Of a stretch of DNA of 64,000 nucleotides, positions 8,655 through 17,468 are shown piece after piece. The stretch is taken from the NCBI GenBank assembly GCA_016934675.1, contig JAFGSJ010000060.1, positions 18,002-82,001 of the forward strand. Reading direction: 5' to 3'. Position numbers and translations under genes: made by a program. A model generated the notes under the pieces. It searched no databases. It was not told where the DNA came from and saw nothing but the letters and a program-made list of their open reading frames with translations. The first letter of the stretch is position 1; each line of letters starts with the position of its first letter. This stretch comes from a bacterium. Lineage in GTDB: Bacteria > CSSED10-310 > JAFGSJ01.

Positions 8655-9701
8655 CTATGATACAGTCCCGTTTTCTTTGATTGAGGCTGTCATGACGTTC
8701 GCACTCTCGATTCGAATCGTCGTATAGTGCGGATATTTGTGCCTTAACCAGGTCAAATTGTGACGATGATGGCCAAGATATTGTGAGAGAAAGTGCTTGG
8801 GGACTGTAATCGTAAGTCGTTCCACCGCCACCGGACTGGCCGTTTTAAGAAGTTCGACCAATTCAGCCCGACGGCAGTAAGCTTGGACCAATTCACCAAA
8901 AGCGGGATGAAAAGGTCCAGCCAGGATCGCATCAGGCCTGGTCATCGAGTCCAGAGTTTGTAACCCCATCCTGACAACCCTGATTCCCTCGCTTTCAAAG
9001 CGTTTCAGCCATTTGCCGGAGATGACCACGGCCCGAGCCAAAGACAGCGGCTGATAATCGCCCTCGACAAAAAGATCAGCCAATCGTGTCCCTCTCAAGA
9101 CAATAGTCGGATGGATCCGAACAAAATCGGGTCGGAGCTGACAAGCCCGTTCAAGGGTCGTGGCCATGGTCTTATGAGTATCACCAGGCAAGCCGAACAT
9201 GAGCTGCAATCCCAACTCGATGGTGGATTGACGGATTGCTTGACAGGCCAGTCTGACATCTTCCACGGAATGGCCGCGTCCGGCCTGGTCCAGTACGGTC
9301 TGTACCAGAGCTGGTACCCCGAGTTCAATCGTTGTGACACCATGCTGTTCCAAAACCCGGATAATATCCCTTGAAATGAAATCCGGCCTGGTCGAGACCC
9401 TGATCCCATTGAGCCAACCCCGCACTATATAAGGCTGAAGCCTTCGTAATAGCCATATCCAGCTTGTACTGGCCGGACCGATCAATGAACCACCATAGAG
9501 GGCGATTTCCACTTTCTGAGCTTTTTTCTCAGGGGGCAGACTCTGCCATAAGAGCTCGATCATCTGCTCGATGGAACCGTCCGAAGCAGACATGGTCATC
9601 TGGCCGGTAATTTCCTGATTACAATAGCTGCATCGTGAAGGACAGCCTTGGTACGGTAGAAAAATCGGCAAGATGGATATTTTCTGCCTGTCAAATCCCA
9701 T
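8655..9701 (-). CDS. Radical SAM protein of the Elp3-like (COG1243) class
   Basis: Radical SAM enzyme with the 4Fe-4S motif CPSRCSYC (CX3CX2C) at about residues 18-25, directly after ISILPIFLPYQG. It resembles the radical SAM half of Elp3-type proteins found in Firmicutes and other bacteria, but no GNAT acetyltransferase domain follows. The C-terminal part resembles the Radical_SAM_C extension. Substrate unknown; tRNA modification is possible by analogy. A longer reading from GTG 9743 exists, but ATG 9701 has an SD-like GGGGGAG about 8 nt upstream and gives the normal N-terminus. It converges on rplI with a 13-bp gap. Confidence 0.75.
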   Translation of the reverse strand: MGFDRQKISILPIFLPYQGCPSRCSYCNQEITGQMTMSASDGSIEQMIELLWQSLPPEKKAQKVEIALYGGSLIGPASTSWIWLLRRLQPYIVRGWLNGIRVSTRPDFISRDIIRVLEQHGVTTIELGVPALVQTVLDQAGRGHSVEDVRLACQAIRQSTIELGLQLMFGLPGDTHKTMATTLERACQLRPDFVRIHPTIVLRGTRLADLFVEGDYQPLSLARAVVISGKWLKRFESEGIRVVRMGLQTLDSMTRPDAILAGPFHPAFGELVQAYCRRAELVELLKTASPVAVERLTITVPKHFLSQYLGHHRHNLTWLRHKYPHYTTIRIESANVMTASIKENGTVS

Positions 9702-9929
9702 GTTATTACTCCCCCGTGGTCTGTATAGCACCATATTTAACACCTCGATACAATATATTCCAATCCTGAGAGAGCATCGGCGGTCCCGGGGACACTCGAT
9801 AATGTCGGATCAGGCCTGGAAACCGGGCATTAGTCCTTTACTTTTCAGCCCAGATCATTTACTATGGTGTGAGATGAGACAGATGGCACCTTGACCAAAA
9901 ACGGTTTGTGAGAGGAGCATGAGTTCCCG

Positions 9930-11972
9930 ATGTTCTGGCGTACAAAGTGGTTCCGGATACCGGTTATCATTCTCTGTTTCTGTTACGGGATCTATTTCGT
10001 TGCGATCAATATTTTTCTCAATACGGCGCACGTGCAGGAACGGCTCAATCCAAATCCAGCTAAACGGAAGCTCGGTTATCAGACAGTATATTCATTCTTT
10101 CCTTTTCAGTTCACTTTGCAGGACGTGACCTATGTTCATTCTGCAAAAACAGCCTATCGGATTTCCGCGGATAAACTGTCATTCTGGTTGAAGCCATGTG
10201 CACTACTTAATCACGAGATTTATTTGAGCCATTGCAGTGTGTCGGGCTTGGAATATGAGGCAACCAGCCCAAAATTTGCCCGGACGAAGAAACCTGATAC
10301 CACTCTGCAGATGTCAGGTAATCCTCGAGGTACTGGCGAGGTTCACCAAACCAAATCAAGCCGTGATGGTGATCTCCCCAAAAAGACGATCGAGGCGGAA
10401 ACCCGTACTTGGCAGGACCTGCCCCGGTCAGTCAAAGTCCCGACCAGGCAAAAGACGTCTCCATCCGGGCTGAAGAAAGAAGGACAAGACCTACCCAAAG
10501 CGAAGAAGAAAGACTGGGATTTCTCATTGCCGGATGTTCAACTGGTCGATCTCAGAAAGATTACCTATGACAATTTTCAGTTAGAGACACGGGGCCAGGG
10601 TTCTATCACACTGAAAAGAGAGGGTGATCTACTGTCTATCCCCGAAAGCCATCTCTTTTTGGAACAGAGTACTATCCGGGAAATGACGACCAAAAACATT
10701 GTATTCGAACAGATGAAACTCGACCTGAACTGTGTACTCAAACCAATCCGGTACAAACAGATTAAAGGTAAGGAACGGCTGCATTTCCTTCAGGCTGAGC
10801 TTGATCTTCACGAGTCGTTGTGTCCAGACCTGTCATTCCTCGAAATATATTTAAAGAAGGCTGATTCCGTGGCAATCAAGGGAGGGCGGGGTAGCGTGAA
10901 AGGCTCTCTTTCCATTCAGGACGGCTCTTTTGTTCCGGGCAGCTCCTTGACCTATGCCAGTCAAGAGCTCGAAGTATCATCCCTGACTGATTACTTTCGA
11001 GGCAAAGGGACGGTCAAGTGGGATATTACTCGGGACAACAGCCAGACCGGATGGCATGTGAAAGTAAGATTCTCGCACTTCGAACTGATCAGGGAGCAGA
11101 AGAAACACATCTATGGTACGGATAACGAAGTGCATTTATGGGGACCGGAAACAAGCATCACCGAGCCTATCCAGGATTTCAAAGCCTCACTCACCATCAA
11201 TCAAGCCAGTCTACCCGATCTGAGTCATTACAATACCTATTTTCCGGATAATACAGACCTGATCATCCAAAAGGGTCTAGGGACCTTAACCTCGAAGATA
11301 CTGCTCGATGATAAGAACACGCTGAAACAAGGACAGATTACTCTGCAAACCAGCCAAAATGAATTTCTGTTTCAAGATATGACCTTGCTTGGTGATATGT
11401 TGTTGACCGCTCGATTGGGTCGAAGTTCTCTCGACGATTACCAGATCGAATTGCAGCCTACGACCTTGGAGTTGAAGAATATCAGGATACTGCATGAACA
11501 CGAGTGTGTTTCAAAAGACTGGTGGGGTTCATTCTCAGTCAATAAGGGGCTCATCTCTCCCCGGGCCCAGCAGACACTCGAGGCTGACTTTACCATTAAA
11601 ACGCGAGATCTCTGGCCCGTACTCTACCTGTATCTGAGCATTAAAGATGTTCTACCGGATTACCTGGCCCGATCACTGAAAATACCGCTCACCCAGGGTT
11701 ATGGTCATATATGTCTGGCCAAAGACCGGACTGAATTTGACCTCTTTCATCTCGAAGGAAAAAAACTCTCGCTCGATGCCCGTTTTCGGAGCCAGAATAA
11801 AAAGATTGACGCGGCTGTGCTCCTGATTTATGAGCTGAACGCAAAAAACAAGATGAAACTCGGGATCGAACTCAAGGATAAAAAGCAGAAACTCATCTTT
11901 GAAAAAGCGCGGGAGTGGTTTAAAAACTATTCTTTTCCTGCTCGGACCAAGTCTGCCAGCCCCGATAGATAA
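9930..11972 (+). CDS. AsmA-like inner-membrane-anchored envelope protein
   Basis: 680 residues. One N-terminal transmembrane segment (about residues 9-29, PVIILCFCYGIYFVAINIF) is followed by a long beta-rich periplasmic body. A charged Lys/Pro-rich insertion lies at about residues 115-190. Repeated beta strands with patterns such as LSFWLKP, ISADKL and LDLHES recall the AsmA/DUF748/TamB group, which bridge inner and outer membranes and are linked to lipid transport. No catalytic motif is visible. The assignment is by architecture, not a diagnostic motif. A weaker competing ATG at 9919 is in another frame. Transcribed divergently from the radical SAM gene. Confidence 0.5.
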   Translation: MFWRTKWFRIPVIILCFCYGIYFVAINIFLNTAHVQERLNPNPAKRKLGYQTVYSFFPFQFTLQDVTYVHSAKTAYRISADKLSFWLKPCALLNHEIYLSHCSVSGLEYEATSPKFARTKKPDTTLQMSGNPRGTGEVHQTKSSRDGDLPKKTIEAETRTWQDLPRSVKVPTRQKTSPSGLKKEGQDLPKAKKKDWDFSLPDVQLVDLRKITYDNFQLETRGQGSITLKREGDLLSIPESHLFLEQSTIREMTTKNIVFEQMKLDLNCVLKPIRYKQIKGKERLHFLQAELDLHESLCPDLSFLEIYLKKADSVAIKGGRGSVKGSLSIQDGSFVPGSSLTYASQELEVSSLTDYFRGKGTVKWDITRDNSQTGWHVKVRFSHFELIREQKKHIYGTDNEVHLWGPETSITEPIQDFKASLTINQASLPDLSHYNTYFPDNTDLIIQKGLGTLTSKILLDDKNTLKQGQITLQTSQNEFLFQDMTLLGDMLLTARLGRSSLDDYQIELQPTTLELKNIRILHEHECVSKDWWGSFSVNKGLISPRAQQTLEADFTIKTRDLWPVLYLYLSIKDVLPDYLARSLKIPLTQGYGHICLAKDRTEFDLFHLEGKKLSLDARFRSQNKKIDAAVLLIYELNAKNKMKLGIELKDKKQKLIFEKAREWFKNYSFPARTKSASPDR

Positions 11973-12060
11973 GCCTGTCTGAAGAAAGGGCACGCATTTC
12001 ATTGGAAAGACGGCAGACCCTTGCTGCACGTTGGCACTGCGTTTTGGGCTCGAAAAGTTG

Positions 12061-13527
12061 TCAGACGCAGGTGATTTCACACTCACCGGGTTGCAGGGCG
12101 GGGCTTGGCTCAATACTGATGGTCAAATTGCGCTTCAGTTCGACTTCGAGCAAGTCTTTGCGTTTTCTGTTGAGCAGATAATCGGCCACGTTGGGTGGCA
12201 CCAGTACCCTGACTGTCTTGATATCACTTTTCAGTGTTTCGGTTCGAAGTCGTCTCATGAAATCAAGGGCCAATTTTTCTGTCGATGGGACGACACCTTT
12301 TCCGCCACATTGACGGCAGGTTGTATAGTTACCATATTCGATCGAGGGCCCGATTCGTTGTCGCGACATTTCCATGAGACCGAAGAGAGATAATCGCGCA
12401 ATATTGACCCGGGCTTTATCGATTTTGACTTGATCTTTCATCAGGCGAAAAATGGATTGCTTATGTTTTGATTCACGCATATCGATGAAATCAATCACGA
12501 TCAGGCCACCCAAATCACGCAGTCTCAACTGGCGGGCAATTTCAGATACGGCTTCCAGGTTAGTAGTATATGCGGTTTCTTCCATTGAATCCTTGCGGGT
12601 TGCTTTGCCTGAATTGACATCAATAGCGACCAAAGCTTCCGTTTGATTGATGACGATGGAGCCACCCGAGGACAAATCGACGCGTGGTGCAAAAATTGAC
12701 GTTATTTGTGATTCCAATTCGTATTTGCTGAAAAGAGGTTGGGCTGATTGATAGTGCTTGACACATCTGAGTTGCCGCGGAGAAATGATGCGCATGAAAT
12801 TCCGGACATCGCGAAAGACCTCGCGATCATTAACCAGTATCTCTGTTACCTCAAGGCTGAGAAAGTCGCGAATAGCCCGGATCGCAAAATGGCGTTCCTT
12901 GTAGAGCAAACATGGACCCTTCCGTGATTGACCTCTTTTTTTGATGTCCTGCCAGAGACGGGTCAGGTAACGCACATCCCGTGAAAGTTCTCTCTTATTT
13001 TGATCACGCCCCGCTGTCCTGATGATGACCCCCAAACCTTCCGGGACTTCGAGCGAGTCGATCAGGTCTTTGAGTCGTGACCGTTCTGTATCCTCCTCGA
13101 TCTTACGCGATACGCCCAGATGTCTCCCGCCTGGCATAAGGACCATATAACGGCCCGGCAGAGAAATATAGGTGGTTAGATTAGCGCCCTTATTCAATAT
13201 GGGTTCTTTGGTTACTTGCACCAGAATTTCCTGTCCACGAGCAATGAGATTTTGAAGAGAGTGGGATTTTCCCTTGTCCCGAGACGGGCTCTTTTTAAAA
13301 TTCTCACTATGGATTTCATGCTGCTGTAAAAATCCGCTTCGCTCGGCACCATAATCCACAAATGCCGCTTGAAGACTTGGCTCGATATGCGTGATAATCC
13401 CTTTATAAATATTTCCTCGAGTTAATTCACTCGATGCAGTCTCAATCCTGAAATCGACGAGTTGATTGTTCCGAATAAGCGCCATTCGGCTCTCTTCCGG
13501 ATCAGCGGCATCGATTAAAATTTTCAT
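12061..13527 (-). CDS. rng: Ribonuclease G (RNase E/G family)
   Basis: Single-strand endoribonuclease for rRNA maturation and mRNA decay. 488 residues, the size of RNase G, without an RNase E-like C-terminal scaffold. An S1 domain lies near residues 35-120 (GNIYKGIITHIEPSLQAAFVDYG in outline). Catalytic Asp motifs are VAIDVNSGK near residue 301 and LIVIDFIDM near residue 345, and the zinc-link CRQCGG is near residue 402. ATG 13527 overlaps the upstream aminotransferase stop as ATGA, indicating translational coupling. ATG 13542, inside the upstream gene, is less likely. Confidence 0.93.
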   Translation of the reverse strand: MKILIDAADPEESRMALIRNNQLVDFRIETASSELTRGNIYKGIITHIEPSLQAAFVDYGAERSGFLQQHEIHSENFKKSPSRDKGKSHSLQNLIARGQEILVQVTKEPILNKGANLTTYISLPGRYMVLMPGGRHLGVSRKIEEDTERSRLKDLIDSLEVPEGLGVIIRTAGRDQNKRELSRDVRYLTRLWQDIKKRGQSRKGPCLLYKERHFAIRAIRDFLSLEVTEILVNDREVFRDVRNFMRIISPRQLRCVKHYQSAQPLFSKYELESQITSIFAPRVDLSSGGSIVINQTEALVAIDVNSGKATRKDSMEETAYTTNLEAVSEIARQLRLRDLGGLIVIDFIDMRESKHKQSIFRLMKDQVKIDKARVNIARLSLFGLMEMSRQRIGPSIEYGNYTTCRQCGGKGVVPSTEKLALDFMRRLRTETLKSDIKTVRVLVPPNVADYLLNRKRKDLLEVELKRNLTISIEPSPALQPGECEITCV

Positions 13528-14711
13528 GTGCTCTTTCTGCATAGACCCCCAGTCCTGATCAACTGTTGGATGTGTTCGATGACGAGCATTTGCTCTGATG
13601 GTTTGAGTGAGACCGAACAGGGAATACTCAAAGCCCTCTCATAGATATGGTTAGCCTGGACGATATCGATTGCCTGGCAATTCGAAAACGGTGGTAAACT
13701 ATAAAGTGGATGCCAGAGTGGTCTGGTCTGGACCGCATGAGCAGCGAGCGATTGTAAAGCCTGTCGACTGGTAATACCCGTTATGGTCGGATCGATCAGA
13801 ATGGTGTAGAGCCAAAAAGTGCTAAATCGATCAGGTGCTTCACCAGCCACAGTCACACCCTCAATCTGGCCAAGATGTTCCTGATATCGAGCGGCGATCT
13901 GACGTTTGGTCGCAATGAAATGATCGAGTTGCTCCATCTGGGCACAGCCAAGTGCTGCCTGGATATTCGTGAGTCGATAATTGTAGCCTATTTCGTTGTG
14001 AATATACTCGAGGGGATCGTCCTTGGCTTGTGTGGTCAGGTAACGTGCCCTCTCGGCCCAGGAGCCATTATTGGTCACGATCATACCACCTCCACCCGTG
14101 GTTATGATTTTATTGCCATTAAAGCTGAAACAGGCAATGGATGAAAGATTACCTGTTTTTATGTCACCACAGCAAGCACCGAGACTTTCGGTGGCATCTT
14201 CAATTACAATCAGGTTATAGTAACGAGCCAACTTGTTGAGTTCGACCATATCGACGGGATGCCCCAAAATATGGACCGGGATTATTGCCTTTATCCTCCG
14301 ATTGGAGTCGTTATTGACCAGGTTATCCCCCTCGAAATGGCAGCTTTTTTCGAAGAAGGCCCGCAATTTGACCAGATCGAGTTGAAAATAGACCGGTTCG
14401 ACGTCCACAAAGACGGGCCAAGCCCCAACATATCGAATGGCACTTGCCGGTGCGATGAAGGTGAGGGTCGGGACAATGACCTCATCATCTTGTCCTACCC
14501 CGGCGACAATCAAGGCAATATGCAGGGCTGCCGTTCCATTGACCGTCGCTACTGCATGGCTGCAGCCGACATAACGGGCAACCATATCTTCGAAACGATT
14601 GACAAAGTCCCCGACCGAAGAAACCCAATTCGTCTCGATACACTCCTGAACATAACGCGATTCGTTTCCGCCCAGAAAAGGGACTGAAAGCGGGATAAAG
14701 TCATCATTCAT
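13524..14711 (-). CDS. LegC-like PLP-dependent sugar aminotransferase (DegT/DnrJ/EryC1)
   Basis: PLP-dependent transaminase for a nucleotide-linked keto sugar. The N-terminus FIPLSVPFLGGNE followed by TNWVSSVGDFVNRFE matches the LegC/NHT_00031 subfamily associated with legionaminic-acid-type sugars. ATVNGTAALHIAL is the cofactor-phosphate region, and the PLP lysine is in CFSFNGNKIITTGGGGM (about residue 199). The start at 14711 has a seven-G SD-like run 5 nt upstream; ATG 14753 would lack an SD. It follows the CBS-nucleotidyltransferase gene, the usual partner in legionaminate clusters, but legB, legG, legI and legF are not in this window. Confidence 0.85.
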   Translation of the reverse strand: MNDDFIPLSVPFLGGNESRYVQECIETNWVSSVGDFVNRFEDMVARYVGCSHAVATVNGTAALHIALIVAGVGQDDEVIVPTLTFIAPASAIRYVGAWPVFVDVEPVYFQLDLVKLRAFFEKSCHFEGDNLVNNDSNRRIKAIIPVHILGHPVDMVELNKLARYYNLIVIEDATESLGACCGDIKTGNLSSIACFSFNGNKIITTGGGGMIVTNNGSWAERARYLTTQAKDDPLEYIHNEIGYNYRLTNIQAALGCAQMEQLDHFIATKRQIAARYQEHLGQIEGVTVAGEAPDRFSTFWLYTILIDPTITGITSRQALQSLAAHAVQTRPLWHPLYSLPPFSNCQAIDIVQANHIYERALSIPCSVSLKPSEQMLVIEHIQQLIRTGGLCRKST

Positions 14712-14739
14712 ATTTACCCCCCCCAAAGTGGGCAGCGAT

Positions 14740-15843
14740 TCATGAGTGTTCATCCTTACCCTGGGCCATCTTTAACTGCTGATGATGTCCGATATCGTAC
14801 CATTCTTCCTTGATTTCGAAAGCCCCAACATTTTCATTGCGCTCGAGACACTCCTCAATCAATGATGGTAAGGGATAGTACGTATTGGGGGGAATCCGAG
14901 CAAGAAGACCAGGTTCAAGGATATAAACACCGGCGTTGATGAGCCAGACTTCACTGGGTTTTTCGCTTATCTGTCTGACTCGATTATTCTCTGTAAAAAC
15001 AACCCCGTAGGGGACCGTATAGATATGATTATGCACACCAAGCGTGGCCAGATAACCGTTCTCTTCATGAAATGAAAACATGTGATTGAGGTCGAACAGG
15101 GTCAGTAAGTCCCCGTTCATAATCAACAAGGGGTGATCGGGTTGGTCGGGTAACAGAGAGAGGGGGCCGCCTGTTCCTAATGGCTTTTTTTCATGAATAT
15201 ATTCAATCCGGCAACCATAAGCTGAGCCATCTCCCAGATGCTCTTCAATCATTTCCGCCAGATAATTGATCGAAATAAAAATCTGGCGGATGCCGAAACC
15301 GACCAGATGCAGAATGATTCGCTCCAGGATCGAGCGACCGGCCACCTTGATCAAAGGTTTAGGAACGTGGTCTGTCAAAGGCCGCAAGCGTTCTCCGCGA
15401 CCACCGGCCATGATCACTGCCCAATTCGGTCTCTCGCCGGCTCCGACTATCTCATGCATCAGGTGAAGACCTTGAAGAACTCCGTTTTCATTGATTATGG
15501 GTATTTGTTTCAAATCGCGGGCACGCATGATATCCAGGACCTCGGCCCGCCCAATGTGAGGAGTCACTGTTGTGCATTGTATATTCATGATCGGAGCAAC
15601 AGGGTCATCCAGTATATTACCGCGCAGCAAAGCTCGGCGAATATCGCCATCCGTTACCGTTCCCAGCAGATGGGTCTTGTCATCGATGATAACCGCTATG
15701 CCAGCGGCACCCAGGTCGATCGCCTGCATGGCCTGTCTAATCGTGCTTTCAGGCGAAATCATGATTCTGCCAAGAATTTCTCGTGTGCTCATCGCAAGCA
15801 TTTGCCCCAGGTTCGGAAGGAACATCCTGACTCGATGAAACAT
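14740..15843 (-). CDS. CBS-domain sugar nucleotidyltransferase (PtmE-like)
   Basis: Two CBS domains (about residues 25-140; LLGTVTDGDIRRALLRG, then RDLKQIPIINENGVLQGL in outline) precede a nucleotidyltransferase domain with the activation motif MAGGRGERLRPLTDHVPKPL near residues 144-163. This architecture is that of PtmE-type enzymes, which make GDP-glucosamine or GDP-GlcNAc for legionaminic acid synthesis in Campylobacter (family knowledge). The substrate here is inferred from the adjacent LegC-like gene. The true start may be ATG 15801 or 15792, because the first ATG has no SD and the family usually begins just before the first CBS repeat. First gene of the sugar/RNase G run. Confidence 0.82.
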   Translation of the reverse strand: MFHRVRMFLPNLGQMLAMSTREILGRIMISPESTIRQAMQAIDLGAAGIAVIIDDKTHLLGTVTDGDIRRALLRGNILDDPVAPIMNIQCTTVTPHIGRAEVLDIMRARDLKQIPIINENGVLQGLHLMHEIVGAGERPNWAVIMAGGRGERLRPLTDHVPKPLIKVAGRSILERIILHLVGFGIRQIFISINYLAEMIEEHLGDGSAYGCRIEYIHEKKPLGTGGPLSLLPDQPDHPLLIMNGDLLTLFDLNHMFSFHEENGYLATLGVHNHIYTVPYGVVFTENNRVRQISEKPSEVWLINAGVYILEPGLLARIPPNTYYPLPSLIEECLERNENVGAFEIKEEWYDIGHHQQLKMAQGKDEHS

Positions 15844-15932
15844 GGACTGTCATCTGCTATCAGTTTTGTGTCATACATAGAGCATTGCACAGAGGTCGTC
15901 AAATATGAGCACAGCACTAATACTGATCCTTT

Positions 15933-17279
15933 TCAAAAGAAACGAGCCAGGGTCTGATCAAAATCACCCTTCAGCAATTTCTTGATACAGACACTGAGCA
16001 GTATCTCGGGCATGATATTCTTACCCTGTTTGGGTTGAATATGCAGGATTTTATCCTTGTGTTTGGTATCTGAAATGAAGATATAACCTTCGACCCCGGC
16101 AGGACTGGCCTTGAGAATCAGGGGCAGATTTTCGTTAACCGGCGCACCGACTGGCCAAAAATACACTACTTTTCCAATCCCGGCAGCGGTCTCACCTTCA
16201 AAATGCTTATGGATGTCAGGCTCGACCCGAAAGATAAACTGGCTGGCCATCGGTCCCTGTCTCGGAGAAGCAGCAACCCGCTCTACCGGCAACGATGGTG
16301 GCCGGGACACTGAAGTTGCGACCACGAACTCCGGCACCGGTTTGGCTTCCGGGGGCGCCGTAATACTGATCTCATAATCATCAATCGAAACGGCTTCGGA
16401 TTCAAGCTCGAATTTGAGCTGATCATAAAGCAAAGCCAGGGAATCGATCTCTTGTTTGAGCCGTTCCCGCCTTCCTTGATCGAGATTCGCAAATCCACGC
16501 AGGCTGTTGAGAACGTGATCGTATTCGGACAATGCTTCTTGTATCTCGAGATTTGTCTCCGGATCGTCAAGTTGGGTAAAATCGATCGACGCAATTGCGT
16601 TTTTCATATCCAGGAACCGTTGGAGTTCCCCGGCAATGGCCGTTACCGTTCCTTTGATCTCCTCCAGATTGTCCCGATTCAGTTTGCTGATTTCCTTCTT
16701 TTTAAACAAATCGATGATGCCGGAAAACGTATTTTTCAAATCCGCTAGTTCATCGGGCCATAAACTCAGGTCCCGACCCACCAGATTCAAGATATCCTTT
16801 ATGATCGTTTTATTCTCATCGATAAACTGGGTCCTTCTTTGCTCGACCAGCTTCTCACTGAGACTGGGCGGCAGCTCTCCTTCCCGATAACGGGCCAGTC
16901 GCGTCTGAATCTCATGCAGGTGGGTCTGGGAGAGTTGCTCCTTTTTCTCCAAGGCAAAACGCATGATCAACCGAAGTTCATTGAGTTGACTACACGATGC
17001 AAGAATTTTCTGTAAACCATCGTGCAGGTCCCGGTCATTGATCGTCTCCCTTAAACGTTGTTCAACCCGGCTTTGCATCATCCCGAAATCACTGTGATCA
17101 GCCATTCTTTCGAGATTGACATACAGCAATTCGAGTGAATTCCATCGGTCCTTTTCAGTGCTGTTGGATCCTGAAGGAAGAGCTTCCTCTTCCTTCACGC
17201 GCCGTGTTAAAGAACGAACAGCGTTCAACAGACGACTCGGGACCCGGTCTGATTTTGGTCCCATTTCATTGTGGCCCAT
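15933..17279 (-). CDS. Unrecognised coiled-coil protein with C-terminal beta domain
   Basis: 448 residues; family not recognised. Residues ~1-300 are highly charged and predicted helical/coiled coil (many Glu/Lys/Arg/Leu heptads). A Pro/Ala-rich linker follows at about 305-340. A compact C-terminal domain (~345-448) starts near ASQFIFRVEPDIHKHFEGE and contains KVVYFWPVGAPVNENLPLIL. There is no signal peptide or transmembrane segment, so it is probably cytosolic. It lies alone between the nucleotidyltransferase and the kinase-receiver gene, in the same orientation, with 90 and 189 bp flanks. The start is uncertain (ATG 17279 or 17264; no clear SD). Confidence 0.6.
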   Translation of the reverse strand: MGHNEMGPKSDRVPSRLLNAVRSLTRRVKEEEALPSGSNSTEKDRWNSLELLYVNLERMADHSDFGMMQSRVEQRLRETINDRDLHDGLQKILASCSQLNELRLIMRFALEKKEQLSQTHLHEIQTRLARYREGELPPSLSEKLVEQRRTQFIDENKTIIKDILNLVGRDLSLWPDELADLKNTFSGIIDLFKKKEISKLNRDNLEEIKGTVTAIAGELQRFLDMKNAIASIDFTQLDDPETNLEIQEALSEYDHVLNSLRGFANLDQGRRERLKQEIDSLALLYDQLKFELESEAVSIDDYEISITAPPEAKPVPEFVVATSVSRPPSLPVERVAASPRQGPMASQFIFRVEPDIHKHFEGETAAGIGKVVYFWPVGAPVNENLPLILKASPAGVEGYIFISDTKHKDKILHIQPKQGKNIMPEILLSVCIKKLLKGDFDQTLARFF

Positions 17280-17468
17280 TGTATATTGTCTTACCTTGGC
17301 TCGATCCTGGCGATATGTATCTATCCGTTATGTAAACTGTGATTAGTGTACTCCAATTTGAATGATTCGTCAATGTTACCATCCTGAAAACAGGAATTCG
17401 AAATCTGGGACATACAAACTCGAATCATTTTTTTGATAGTTACCTGTGAATGGGTCCTGTTCCGAAAA

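Noticed and set aside
15238..15957. 239-residue plus-strand open frame
   Set aside because: Antisense to the nucleotidyltransferase gene, low-complexity sequence and no motif.
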